A stretch of DNA of 64,000 bases from Terriglobia bacterium. Its GTDB lineage: Bacteria > Acidobacteriota > UBA6911. The notes under the pieces were generated by a model. It worked only from the letters and a program-made list of their open reading frames with translations. It made no database searches and was not told the DNA's origin. The position numbers and the translations under genes are program-made. The stretch spans positions 62,001-126,000 of the forward strand of contig JAIQGI010000019.1 of assembly GCA_020072565.1 (NCBI GenBank), read 5' to 3'. Positions 8,536 to 16,514 of this stretch are shown here, one piece after another (the stretch's first letter is position 1; each line of letters begins with the position of its first letter).

Positions 8536-9708
8536 TCATTGCCTGCCGGCCTTGCGCAATGCTTCGACGCGGGGCGCGCGGCTCTTCGGGCTGTCGAGAC
8601 TGAAAGAACGGGCATCGCCGAGATCGGATCGGATGTAGCCCTCGGTTCGCGCCACCGCTTCTTCGAGCGCCTCATTCCTGGGAATGAACGATATCCAGAC
8701 GATCGATCCCGTGGCCATGTCATATTCCCATAACCCGACCAGGCGGCCGCGGTCGAGGATGGCGTGGCTGGAAAGATCCATCAGCCCTTTCTCACAGAAG
8801 ACGCTCCGTTTTACATCCTGGGGCGCAAGCAACCCCGCCACATCCCGGCGCAGATGGCAAATGCCGTCGAGGCTGCTCACCAGAACATAATGCGGCTGTT
8901 TGGGAACCTTGAAAGCGCGAAATTCTGCGCGCGACCCCGGCAGCATCAGCCGCTCATCCCCGTCTCCCAACGGTTCGAGCCTCAGCAGCTCTGCGGCAGC
9001 CCCGGCTGCTTTCGCGCCCAGGCCGGAGAACCACTGAAATTCCGCCAGCGTTGCAGGCCCGATCCAGGCGAAGAACCGGCGCGCGAGTTCAGTGTAAGTT
9101 CTTTCAGCCGACAGCCTGAACCGCGCAAGAGGATTGGGGCGCCACAAGGCATAGCGATAGCGTTGTTGGTCGAGCCGGCCGTTGGTGGGGACACGCCGGA
9201 TCTCGCCGGCCGATTGCAGTTTGCCGAGCGCCACCGGAAGAGTGGTAGTCAGACCTTTTTTCCTGCCTGCCTCTCCCAGATTCCGGACCGCACCAAGGGC
9301 GGCAGCGCGCAGTTCCTCGGGATCGAGAGGTCCAGACGCCAATGCCTTCAGGACCACCGCGCACAGCTTCTCGATTTCGGCATCCGTGACCCCGAGCTTG
9401 CGTGCTGTTGGCCCTTCATCACTGAAACCCTGCCCGACTCTCAGGGCAAGGGCAAAGTCGGCGGCAGGCACGACATAGGTGCAACCGCGGGCGCTCGGGA
9501 GTTCGTGGATTTCCAGCTGCGCGACGGCATTGTCGACTGCCGGCCGCCCGACCCCTCCGCGTGCGAAGAGGGTCAAATACGGGCCGACGCCGCCGACCGA
9601 GCGCGCCCATCCTGTCTGTTCCAGCACCTCGGATGCCGGCCGGCCTGTAAGCCTTCCATCCAGACCCTGACGGTATGACCACCATGCACGCAGCTTCGTA
9701 TCGTCCAT
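8536..9708 (-). CDS. winged-helix DNA-binding domain protein (HTH_42, YcaQ-like)
   Basis: 390 aa from the ATG at 9708. The opening MDDTKLRAWWSYRQGLDG and EVLEQTGWARSVGGVGPYL are typical of the HTH_42/YcaQ-like family of tandem winged-helix proteins, some of which (AlkZ, YcaQ) are DNA glycosylases that excise interstrand crosslinks. Further blocks are CTYVVPAADF, EFQWFSGLGAKAA and the C-terminal HAILDRGRLVGLWEYD, which matches the conserved end of the family (DRGRLVGLWE). I do not see the QxQ/QxD catalytic motif described for AlkZ/YcaQ, so glycosylase activity is uncertain. The gene faces away from the Asp-box gene across a 159-bp region holding a hairpin. Confidence 0.75.
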   Translation of the reverse strand: MDDTKLRAWWSYRQGLDGRLTGRPASEVLEQTGWARSVGGVGPYLTLFARGGVGRPAVDNAVAQLEIHELPSARGCTYVVPAADFALALRVGQGFSDEGPTARKLGVTDAEIEKLCAVVLKALASGPLDPEELRAAALGAVRNLGEAGRKKGLTTTLPVALGKLQSAGEIRRVPTNGRLDQQRYRYALWRPNPLARFRLSAERTYTELARRFFAWIGPATLAEFQWFSGLGAKAAGAAAELLRLEPLGDGDERLMLPGSRAEFRAFKVPKQPHYVLVSSLDGICHLRRDVAGLLAPQDVKRSVFCEKGLMDLSSHAILDRGRLVGLWEYDMATGSIVWISFIPRNEALEEAVARTEGYIRSDLGDARSFSLDSPKSRAPRVEALRKAGRQ

Positions 9709-9720
9709 AGATGGAGAATA

Positions 9721-9780
9721 AACCACGAAACCCGCGAAATGCACGAAGAGTTTTCCATGTGTTCCGCGGATTTCGTGGTT
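9721..9780. repeat. CCACGAA palindrome between divergent genes
   Basis: AACCACGAAACCCGCG at 9721-9736 pairs with CGCGGATTTCGTGGTT at 9765-9780, one mismatch in 16 bp. It lies between two divergent starts (9708 and 9868), so it cannot terminate either gene; an operator or a mobile repeat is more likely. Same motif as 15738-15779. Confidence 0.7.
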
Positions 9781-9867
9781 GCGGAGGAACCGTGCAGAGC
9801 CCAAAAAAATGTTCCAATTCCGCAGAGGGATGCCTATCCTGAGGGCTGGCAAAAGTCAGGAGATTCT

Positions 9868-10992
9868 ATGCGCAGACTGATCCTGTTTTTTCTGGTTCTC
9901 GCGATGAGCGGCATCGCCTTCAGTCAGTGGAAACTGCAAAAGACCGGCCTGCAATCGGAGTTCCGCGGACTCGACGTCGTAAATGAGAAGGTGGCATGGG
10001 CGAGCGGAAGTCGAAACACCTATGCCCGGACAACGGATGGCGGAGAGACTTGGGAAGTCGCCACCGTCCCGGACAAGGAATCCCTTGATTTCCGGGATGT
10101 GGCAGCGTTCGATGCCGACACCACTTTTCTGCTGAGCATCGGCACAGGGACAAAATCAAGAATCTATAAGACCACCGACGGCGGGAAGATTTGGACCGCC
10201 CAGCTTATCAACCCGCATCCCAAGGCCTTCCTCGATGCCTTCGCGTTTTGGGATGTGCGTAACGGCGTCGCCGTCAGTGACCCGGTCGACGGCCGGTTCC
10301 TGATCATGCGCACGACGGATGGCGGTGCTCATTGGACCGCGATTCCGGAAGAAAGTATTCCTCCGGCCCTGTCCGGCGAAGGCGTGTTCGCGGCCAGCGG
10401 AACTACCATTACAATAAGCGGAAAAGGCAACGCCTGGTTCGCAACCGGCGGCGCGGCGGCCGCACGGGTCTTTCGGTCCGCCGACAAAGGGCTGACATGG
10501 AGTGTAGCCGATACTCCCATCATCGCCGGTCAGGCATCCAGCGGGATTTTTTCCGTTGCCTTCAAGGATGCCCGCAACGGCATCATCGTCGGCGGGGATT
10601 ATCGCAAGGTCGAGGAAGCCAAAAACAACATTGCCAGAACGACGGATGGCGGCCGCACATGGACCTTGATCACCGATTCCAGGCTTGGAGGATTCAGGTC
10701 CTGCGTCGCTTACCTGCCCGGCACCAGGGGCACAGCGCTCGTCGCTGTCGGCCCTTCCGGAACAGACTATTCGGAGGACGGCGGCGGGCACTGGGCGAAG
10801 TATGACTCGGAAGGATTCCACGTGCTTGCTTTTGCCAAGTCCAAGGCCGTCGGATGGGCCGCCGGCGCGGGCGGCAGGATCGCGAAGTTCATGCCTCTGC
10901 CGTCAAAACAGAAGTTACGATCTTTTCAACCGTCAAATCTATTTTGGATTTTGGATGCGGATATTGGATTAGAAAGCGGCCTGCCCTATTAA
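9868..10992 (+). CDS. secreted Asp-box (BNR-like) beta-propeller protein
   Basis: 374 aa from the ATG at 9868, preceded by AGGAGATTCT. Signal peptide at residues 1-21 (LILFFLVLAMSGIAFS). Six Asp-box turns are visible in order: TTDGGETW, TTDGGKIW, TTDGGAHW, SADKGLTW, TTDGGRTW and SEDGGGHW, each following a beta-strand, which gives a six- or seven-bladed propeller of the BNR/Ycf48-like type. No sialidase catalytic residues (RIP, Arg triad) are evident. Such proteins are usually binding or scaffold proteins in the periplasm or outside the cell. The last about 25 residues (FQPSNLFWILDADIGLESG) look unlike the family and may be non-native sequence read through after the last blade. Confidence 0.85.
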   Translation: MRRLILFFLVLAMSGIAFSQWKLQKTGLQSEFRGLDVVNEKVAWASGSRNTYARTTDGGETWEVATVPDKESLDFRDVAAFDADTTFLLSIGTGTKSRIYKTTDGGKIWTAQLINPHPKAFLDAFAFWDVRNGVAVSDPVDGRFLIMRTTDGGAHWTAIPEESIPPALSGEGVFAASGTTITISGKGNAWFATGGAAAARVFRSADKGLTWSVADTPIIAGQASSGIFSVAFKDARNGIIVGGDYRKVEEAKNNIARTTDGGRTWTLITDSRLGGFRSCVAYLPGTRGTALVAVGPSGTDYSEDGGGHWAKYDSEGFHVLAFAKSKAVGWAAGAGGRIAKFMPLPSKQKLRSFQPSNLFWILDADIGLESGLPY

Positions 10993-11026
10993 CCTGTATC
11001 GAGATCCAAAAACCGAAAATCCTGTC

Positions 11027-11776
11027 GTGGTTTCCAACGATATGACAGCCAAATCAGCGCTTTACCAGCGAGTACCACCAACCGCGATCGCATTCAGACC
11101 GGAGTTTCTCGACTTCGACCGGGGAATCCGTGTCGGCCATCTCGAAGACAACGAACGTATCACGCGACTCCTCAAGTTGGAGCTGGAGTATCGCTACCGG
11201 CAGCCATTCATCACCGAGCGGTGGGGGCGAGGCGTTTATTGGCAATGGATCGGTTATCTGCCGAAGGCGAACCGTACGGCCAAGCCGCTCTCAGCGTCCG
11301 TAAGCTTCGGGTGCTCCAAGCTCTTTCTGTCGGTCGATACCGAGGAGCGGCTCTTTCAGTGCGGACTGCAGATCGAGCGCGGATACCTCAAGGCACCGCC
11401 CGAATACCGTGGTTGCGAGCTGCGCTCCGATTGGGATTGGCACCGGCTGTTGAAGTCTCTCAAGCGTGGCAGCCTGATGGAAAGCGAGATCCGGCGTCTG
11501 GTCCGGAGGGAAGGTTTCAATATTCACGCCGGCAGTTGGGAGACCTTTATCGATTATGGCAAAGCTAATCTCCCCGCTGTGCTGGAAATCCGCCGTCTCC
11601 TACAAGCTGCACCGGGAGATCACTGGGCGGGCTTTCAGCTCTATTACTCAATGCCCGAATTGGAAGTCCGCACGACGACGGGGCTCGACCTGGTCGAGGC
11701 CATGCTGGCCATTTTTGACGAAGTCACACCGGCCATGAACCTGTGCATGCAGATCCACCTCGACCAGGCGCTGTAG
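11027..11776 (+). CDS. hypothetical protein
   Basis: 249 aa; no signal peptide or membrane segment. I do not recognise the family. It is rich in aromatic and charged residues, with blocks such as ELEYRYRQPFITERWGRGVY, SVSFGCSKLFLSVDTEERLF and FNIHAGSWETFIDYG, and reads like a folded soluble alpha/beta protein. An alternative ATG lies 15 bp downstream (11042). It starts 34 bp after the Asp-box gene on the same strand, so co-transcription is possible. No catalytic motif can be named. Confidence 0.55.
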   Translation: MVSNDMTAKSALYQRVPPTAIAFRPEFLDFDRGIRVGHLEDNERITRLLKLELEYRYRQPFITERWGRGVYWQWIGYLPKANRTAKPLSASVSFGCSKLFLSVDTEERLFQCGLQIERGYLKAPPEYRGCELRSDWDWHRLLKSLKRGSLMESEIRRLVRREGFNIHAGSWETFIDYGKANLPAVLEIRRLLQAAPGDHWAGFQLYYSMPELEVRTTTGLDLVEAMLAIFDEVTPAMNLCMQIHLDQAL

Positions 11777-11945
11777 CTTTTGCAGATCGCCGCCAGGACG
11801 CCAAAAGAGCTGGGCTCCCGCAGCACAGACGTCTTGCCTGCTGCATCCATCAGCTTTCGTCCGTGGATTCGCTTCTTTACAAGACCGTGACAATTGAGCG
11901 GTGGTGGTCAGGTAGTTGTGTGGTATGGTGAAAATCAGACACACC

Positions 11946-14180
11946 ATGAAGAGCCATAATCGACAGGCCAGTTTCTATAAGCAGGCTATGTTGATTGCTA
12001 CACCGCTCATAATTCTGTCTGCTGTCGCACTCTACTCCCTGCGTCAAGATAAGGCATCCATTGAGCAGGATGCCCGTGATCGCGCCCAGGTGCTCACTCC
12101 GGCGCTGGCCGATCAGTTGAAGCAACGTGTGCAGAAAGATCTCGAAGAGTTTCTCGTTGCCTGGTGTCTTGAGGAATATGCACCGATAGCACTTGCCTGG
12201 CCTGAGGGGAGTGGAATTGCGCAAACCGCGGATGCTCAGGAAATCCGCGCCTTGGCGCAACGCGCGCCCACCGATCTCAAGCTGGATGCGTTGCCGCAAT
12301 TGCGGGGCCGGCTCCTCAACGGCCGGGTCCAAACGCCAGTGGATTACCCCCGCCTCCCGACCCCACCGGCCTGGCCCAACGAACTGTCCCCTGAACAGTC
12401 GAGCATATGGCGGACTGCGGAGCAGGCATTATTTCAGCAACGCGATCCGGCGGCTGGAAGAAAGGCGCTGGCTGCCATGAGGGCAGGGCAGGTGCCGGAG
12501 GACGCATGTGCAAGCACAGAGTTCAGGCTCCTGCTCCTGGAAGCCCGACGGGGGGCGGCCCCGACCCAAGTGCAACGGCTGACCGACCTGGCGCACAAGT
12601 ATCCTGAATCTTGCACTGAGTCGGGAACACCGATTGCGGATCTCGCTTTGGTCCAAGCTCTGCTTGGCTCGACAGGCAGGCCTATTCTCGATTCCCTGCG
12701 GCAGGAGCTTTTTCACCGAGTTCTCAGGCACCCTTCGTTCCTGACCCCGGAATTGGTCGCCGCAGCCGAAGCGGTGTCTTCCGATGCGCAGAAGGCGCTT
12801 TTGCTCCAACCTCTCAGGAGCCTCTGGCTCGTGCAGGAAAGAACTCGGACGTTGTTGCGGTCGCTTGCGCAGCATCCACTGGACCCCCATAAATTGACTG
12901 AGATCTGGCTCGATGCAGATGGTCAACCCATTCTCGCCCAGTGCGAACCATATCGTTCCAAGGACGAGAACATGATATGGCGGCCCGCAGGGAGTTCATA
13001 CTCGGTCACGTTGATTCGAGGACGCCTGTTGGAACAGGCGTTTCTAAATGCGCTCGCCGAAACCCGTGGTCAATTGCCGTCTTATCTAACTGCAACCGTG
13101 CAGGTTGGAGGGCGACGCTGGCCCGCCACCCCTCACGCGACCCTCCCGGATGTCGAGCTGGCTTCCGAATCAAAGGTCATCGTAGTTTTCCCGGACCTTC
13201 CCAAATACCTGGTTCCCTCTCTGAGCGCAGTTGAAAGAGATTTGGAGTACTTCGCCTGGCCTGATGACCGGGCGCTGAATATCAAATTCGCGATCAGCCT
13301 GGAGCTGGCGCGGCCGGACTTGCTTTACGCGCACTATCGGCAACGTCTGTGGCTGGCGGCCGGACTCATTCTGTCAGCGACGGCTGCCGCAGGCATGGGG
13401 CTCGTGAGTGCCTGGCGGGCGTTCCAGCGCCAGTTGCGGCTGGCGGAGATGACGTCGAACTTCGTCTCCAGCGTTTCGCACGAGTTGCGTGCGCCGCTGG
13501 CGTCGGTGCGCCTGATGGCGGAGAGTCTGGACCAGGGCAGGACAGAGGACAGCGAAAAACGAAGAGACTATTTCCGGCTGATCGTTCAGGAGTGCCGCCG
13601 CCTTTCATCGCTGGTCGAGAATGTGCTCGACTTCTCCCACATCCATCAGGGCCGCAAGCGATACGAGTTCGAACCTATTGATCTGGCAGCCCTGATGCGG
13701 CAGACAGTCAAGCTCATGGAGCCCAACGCCGGCGAGCGGCATGTCATGCTGGTGCTGGCGGAGCCGTCGCCTGGAGGCGAGGAGTTGCAGCCGTGCTGGG
13801 ACGGCCAAGCGGTGCAGCAGGCGTTGGTGAATCTCATCGACAACGCCATTAAGCATTCGCCGGCAGACGCGGTGGTGAAGGTGGAATACGAAATAGCGAG
13901 GGCCGCAGCGGAACCGATGATTCATCTCACGGTCGAGGATCAGGGCCAAGGGGTGCCGGTCGAGGAGCAGGTGCGCATCTTCGAGCCGTTCTACCGTCGA
14001 GGTTCCGAGTTGCGTCGTGAAACCAAAGGCATCGGAATAGGTCTGAATATCGTGAAACATGTGGCGGAGGCGCACGGCGGCCGGGTGCTCGTCGAGAGTG
14101 CCATTGGGCACGGCAGCCGGTTCATGCTGGAAATGCCTCTCAGGATGGGACCGCAGTCGAACGCGGACGAACGCAGATGA
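11946..14180 (+). CDS. membrane sensor histidine kinase with large extracytoplasmic domain
   Basis: 744 aa from the ATG at 11946; in-frame ATG at 11925 and another start at 11916 are possible and none has a clear ribosome-binding site. Order: TM1 near residues 16-36 (LIATPLIILSAVALYSL), about 430 residues outside the membrane, TM2 (LWLAAGLILSATAAAGMGLV), no obvious HAMP, HisKA with SVSHELRAPLASVR near residue 510, then HATPase with N box NLIDNAIKHSP, DQGQGVP, FEPFYRRGSE and GIGIGLNIVK. All autophosphorylation and ATP-binding motifs are present. It should phosphorylate the response regulator encoded 93 bp downstream. The outer domain is mostly helical, alanine/leucine rich and not recognised; its ligand is unknown. 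Confidence 0.92.
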   Translation: MKSHNRQASFYKQAMLIATPLIILSAVALYSLRQDKASIEQDARDRAQVLTPALADQLKQRVQKDLEEFLVAWCLEEYAPIALAWPEGSGIAQTADAQEIRALAQRAPTDLKLDALPQLRGRLLNGRVQTPVDYPRLPTPPAWPNELSPEQSSIWRTAEQALFQQRDPAAGRKALAAMRAGQVPEDACASTEFRLLLLEARRGAAPTQVQRLTDLAHKYPESCTESGTPIADLALVQALLGSTGRPILDSLRQELFHRVLRHPSFLTPELVAAAEAVSSDAQKALLLQPLRSLWLVQERTRTLLRSLAQHPLDPHKLTEIWLDADGQPILAQCEPYRSKDENMIWRPAGSSYSVTLIRGRLLEQAFLNALAETRGQLPSYLTATVQVGGRRWPATPHATLPDVELASESKVIVVFPDLPKYLVPSLSAVERDLEYFAWPDDRALNIKFAISLELARPDLLYAHYRQRLWLAAGLILSATAAAGMGLVSAWRAFQRQLRLAEMTSNFVSSVSHELRAPLASVRLMAESLDQGRTEDSEKRRDYFRLIVQECRRLSSLVENVLDFSHIHQGRKRYEFEPIDLAALMRQTVKLMEPNAGERHVMLVLAEPSPGGEELQPCWDGQAVQQALVNLIDNAIKHSPADAVVKVEYEIARAAAEPMIHLTVEDQGQGVPVEEQVRIFEPFYRRGSELRRETKGIGIGLNIVKHVAEAHGGRVLVESAIGHGSRFMLEMPLRMGPQSNADERR

Positions 14181-14273
14181 CCACCCCGGGGTGTGGCAGC
14201 CTGCCGGCGCCTTTGGAGCCTTGACCTTCTGAAGGCGGCGGCAAGCTGCCGGCTTCCAATGGGGAAATAAACC

Positions 14274-15005
14274 ATGAAATCCGATCGCTGTGAAGACCAG
14301 ACCGATCCTCGAGCAAACATCCCTGGGCCGCGCATCCTGGTCATCGAGGACGAAGCGCCCATGCGCACGGTGCTCAGAGACATCCTCGAAGCCGAAGGGT
14401 TCCGGGTCCTGACTGCAGCCGATGGCGAGAGCGGCCTGGAAAGCGCAGTGAACGAGAAGCCCGACCTGATCCTGCTTGACATCATGCTTCCCAGGCTCGA
14501 CGGCTTCGCCCTCTGTGCCGGATTGCGATCCATGGCAATAGCAACCCCGGTGCTGATGCTCACGGCCAAAGGGCAAGTGGGGGATCGCGTTACGGGGCTA
14601 GACTCCGGCGCGGACGATTATCTGGTCAAGCCCTTCAGCACCGATGAGCTCCTGGCGCGCGTGCGCGCATTGCTCCGGCGCGTTCAAAGGCGCGCCCGGG
14701 TTGCCAGGGCCCTGACGCTGGGCGATGTCCACATCGACCTTGTGAAGCAGAGTGCCCGGCGCGGGCGCTCTGCCGTCTACCTGACGGCCAGGGAATTTGC
14801 CATGTTGCGGCTTCTGGCCGAAGCCGGCGGCGAGCCGGTTACGCGCGATCGCTTTCTGGATGTGGTCTGGGGCTACGCGGCCTTCCCAACCACGCGCACG
14901 GTGGACAACCACATTGCGAGCCTGCGCGCCAAGCTCGAACCGGATCCGGAACATCCGAGGTGGATCAAGACTGTCCACGGGGTAGGCTACCGGCTGGACA
15001 GGTAA
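14274..15005 (+). CDS. OmpR/PhoB-family response regulator
   Basis: 243 aa. Receiver domain: RILVIEDEAPMRTVL with the acidic pocket, phospho-acceptor Asp in LILLDIMLPRLDGF, LMLTAKGQ with the conserved Thr, and KPF with the conserved Lys (DDYLVKPFSTDEL). C-terminal winged helix: LTAREFAMLRLLAEAGGEPV, RTVDNHIASLRAKLE recognition helix, and KTVHGVGYRLD. It is the cognate partner of the histidine kinase just upstream and regulates transcription when phosphorylated. The first about 20 residues before the receiver are extra compared with PhoB. A TPR protein gene follows 101 bp later. Confidence 0.95.
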   Translation: MKSDRCEDQTDPRANIPGPRILVIEDEAPMRTVLRDILEAEGFRVLTAADGESGLESAVNEKPDLILLDIMLPRLDGFALCAGLRSMAIATPVLMLTAKGQVGDRVTGLDSGADDYLVKPFSTDELLARVRALLRRVQRRARVARALTLGDVHIDLVKQSARRGRSAVYLTAREFAMLRLLAEAGGEPVTRDRFLDVVWGYAAFPTTRTVDNHIASLRAKLEPDPEHPRWIKTVHGVGYRLDR

Positions 15006-15106
15006 CGAATTTGCAAAACCATGACAATTCCCGGAACAGAAAAGGGCAGCATGGAATCGGTTGTTCAGGGCTTTGAAGACATCATTCACCGTCCAGGAGG
15101 TACGAT

Positions 15107-15727
15107 ATGAGAACCCATTTGGCCCTTGCGATTCTGATGCTGTCGGCAAGCCTCGCCGCTGCGCAGGACAAGATGGCCGATCAGCTCCGGAAGGCCATTG
15201 TCGAAGAAGAGGCCAACCAGAACCTCGACAAGGCCATTCAGGCCTACCAGAGCATACTGGCGCAGTTCGACGAGGAGCGGAAGACTGCTGCCACCGCCCT
15301 GTTCCATCTGGCCGACTGCTACCGCAAGCAAGGCAAGACCGAACAGGCTATGGCCGCCTACAGACGGGTAGTTCAAGAGTTTTCGGATCAAACCAAGCTG
15401 GCCGATGCGAGTCGCAATTATCTGCCCAAGGCATCCGGCATCAGCCAGAACCAACCCACCGCTGCCTCTTCCGCCTCAAGCCCGCAGCAAGTCGCCGAGG
15501 CACGTAAGGTCCTCGAGGCACGCCAAAGATATCGAGAGCTGCTCCAGAAAGAGATCGTGCTGGTGGAAAGACAGATCATGACAATGCAGCAACGGGTCGA
15601 AATAGGCGCGGTCTCGCCCGGGGGCCCGGAGATGACTGCGTTGATGAAAGAACTTCTGGAATTACAGCGTACAATGGCGGCATTTGATGCCGGTGCCCTC
15701 CCGATTCCAAAGGACATCATCAAGTAA
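15107..15727 (+). CDS. secreted tetratricopeptide-repeat protein
   Basis: 206 aa. Signal peptide at residues 1-20 (LALAILMLSASLAAAQ). Then TPR-like helices: LDKAIQAYQSILAQF, ATALFHLADCYRKQGK and TEQAMAAYRRVVQEFSDQTK, a layout shared with YbgF/CpoB-type periplasmic proteins. A Ser/Ala/Gln linker precedes a coiled-coil C-terminal half (EARKVLEARQRYRELLQKEI). It starts after GGAGGTACGAT and follows the kinase-regulator pair on the same strand, so it may be a target or an accessory protein of that system (inference). Role unknown beyond protein binding in the envelope. Confidence 0.8.
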   Translation: MRTHLALAILMLSASLAAAQDKMADQLRKAIVEEEANQNLDKAIQAYQSILAQFDEERKTAATALFHLADCYRKQGKTEQAMAAYRRVVQEFSDQTKLADASRNYLPKASGISQNQPTAASSASSPQQVAEARKVLEARQRYRELLQKEIVLVERQIMTMQQRVEIGAVSPGGPEMTALMKELLELQRTMAAFDAGALPIPKDIIK

Positions 15728-15737
15728 AAAGGCTTCG

Positions 15738-15779
15738 GACCACGAAATACGCGAGAAGGATCTCGCGTATTTCGTGGTC
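15738..15779. terminator. perfect 19-bp hairpin (CCACGAA family)
   Basis: GACCACGAAATACGCGAGA at 15738-15756 is perfectly inverted at 15761-15779 around the loop AGGA. It starts 10 bp after the TPR gene stop, so it may terminate the kinase/regulator/TPR transcript. There is no U-tract, and the sequence belongs to the dispersed CCACGAA repeat type. Confidence 0.75.
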
Positions 15780-15829
15780 TCCAATCGTCCGATTGGGGCC
15801 TGCTCCAGACCGGTTAACGATGCCCTCCG

Positions 15830-15925
15830 CTACTGCACGACCTTGCCTGTCATGTGCGGATGCACGGAGCAGAAGTAATCGTACGTGCCGGCTTCGTCAA
15901 ATTGGAAGTTTCTCTGGGTTCCGCT
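15830..15925 (-). pseudogene. C-terminal fragment of a cupredoxin (plastocyanin-like)
   Basis: Reading the minus strand from about 15925 to the TAG at 15830-15832 gives a tail containing FQFDEAGTYDYFCSVHPHMT and ending GKVVQ. This is the type-1 copper loop of small blue copper proteins: Cys, His four residues... after it as in CSVHPHM, and Met, preceded by the GTYxYxC strand. Only about 30 residues are left; the N-terminal beta-sandwich and the first His ligand are missing. Upstream of about 15910 the DNA is better explained as the plus-strand anti-sigma-like fragment, so the cupredoxin gene was cut there. Confidence 0.7.
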
Positions 15926-16394
15926 GGGGGCGGCCGCACTCGTTCTCCTCGCCATGTTCCCGTTCGTGATGCGGCCATCGGAAGATAAGCTCTTGGCGCA
16001 GGAAATTGTCTCTGCGCACGTGCGCTCGTTGATGCCCGGCCATCTTACGGATGTTCTCTCTTCGGATCAGCACACGGTGAAGCTGTGGTTCAACGGGAGG
16101 TTGGACTTCTCTCCGCCGGTTGCAGACCTGGCAGCCCAGGGATTTCCTCTGATCGGCGGCCGGCTGGACTATGCCGGCAATCGCCCCGTGGCGGCGGTGG
16201 TATATCAGTGCCGCAAACACCTGATCAACCTGTTCATATGGCCGGCGGCCGGCTCAGGCAGCGCAACCCGGAAGGCTCTCTCCCGGAATGGTTACAATAT
16301 GATCATGTGGACCCAATCCGGCATGACCTTTTGGGCTGTCTCCGACGTCAGCGCGAGCGATCTGAGCGAGTTTGTGCAATTGGTGCGTAGATAG
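15885..16394 (+). pseudogene. anti-sigma-like membrane regulator, N-terminal domain missing
   Basis: 169 aa if read from the GTG at 15885, but the first about 9 residues come from the antisense of the cupredoxin tail; native sequence seems to begin about 15910 with LWVPLGAAALVLLAMFPFV, a single TM helix. After it comes a soluble domain with SAHVRSLMPGHLTDVLSSDQ, KLWFNGRLDFSPPV and GGRLDYAGNRPVAAVVYQ, as in the C-terminal, extracytoplasmic part of zinc-finger anti-sigma factors. The cytoplasmic HxxxCxxC zinc-finger domain that binds the sigma factor, and any sigma gene, are absent. No ribosome-binding site is visible, so expression is doubtful. Treat as a remnant. Confidence 0.65.
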
Positions 16395-16514
16395 TCCTCT
16401 CAGACACGTGCCCTTCGGATAGGGACTTACCAAAATTTTTATTTCAGCTATTGTTATAGGTGTGGGCTGCTGCCAGACAGCAAAAGACCCGCAGCATCTC
16501 AAAGGAGCCAAACC

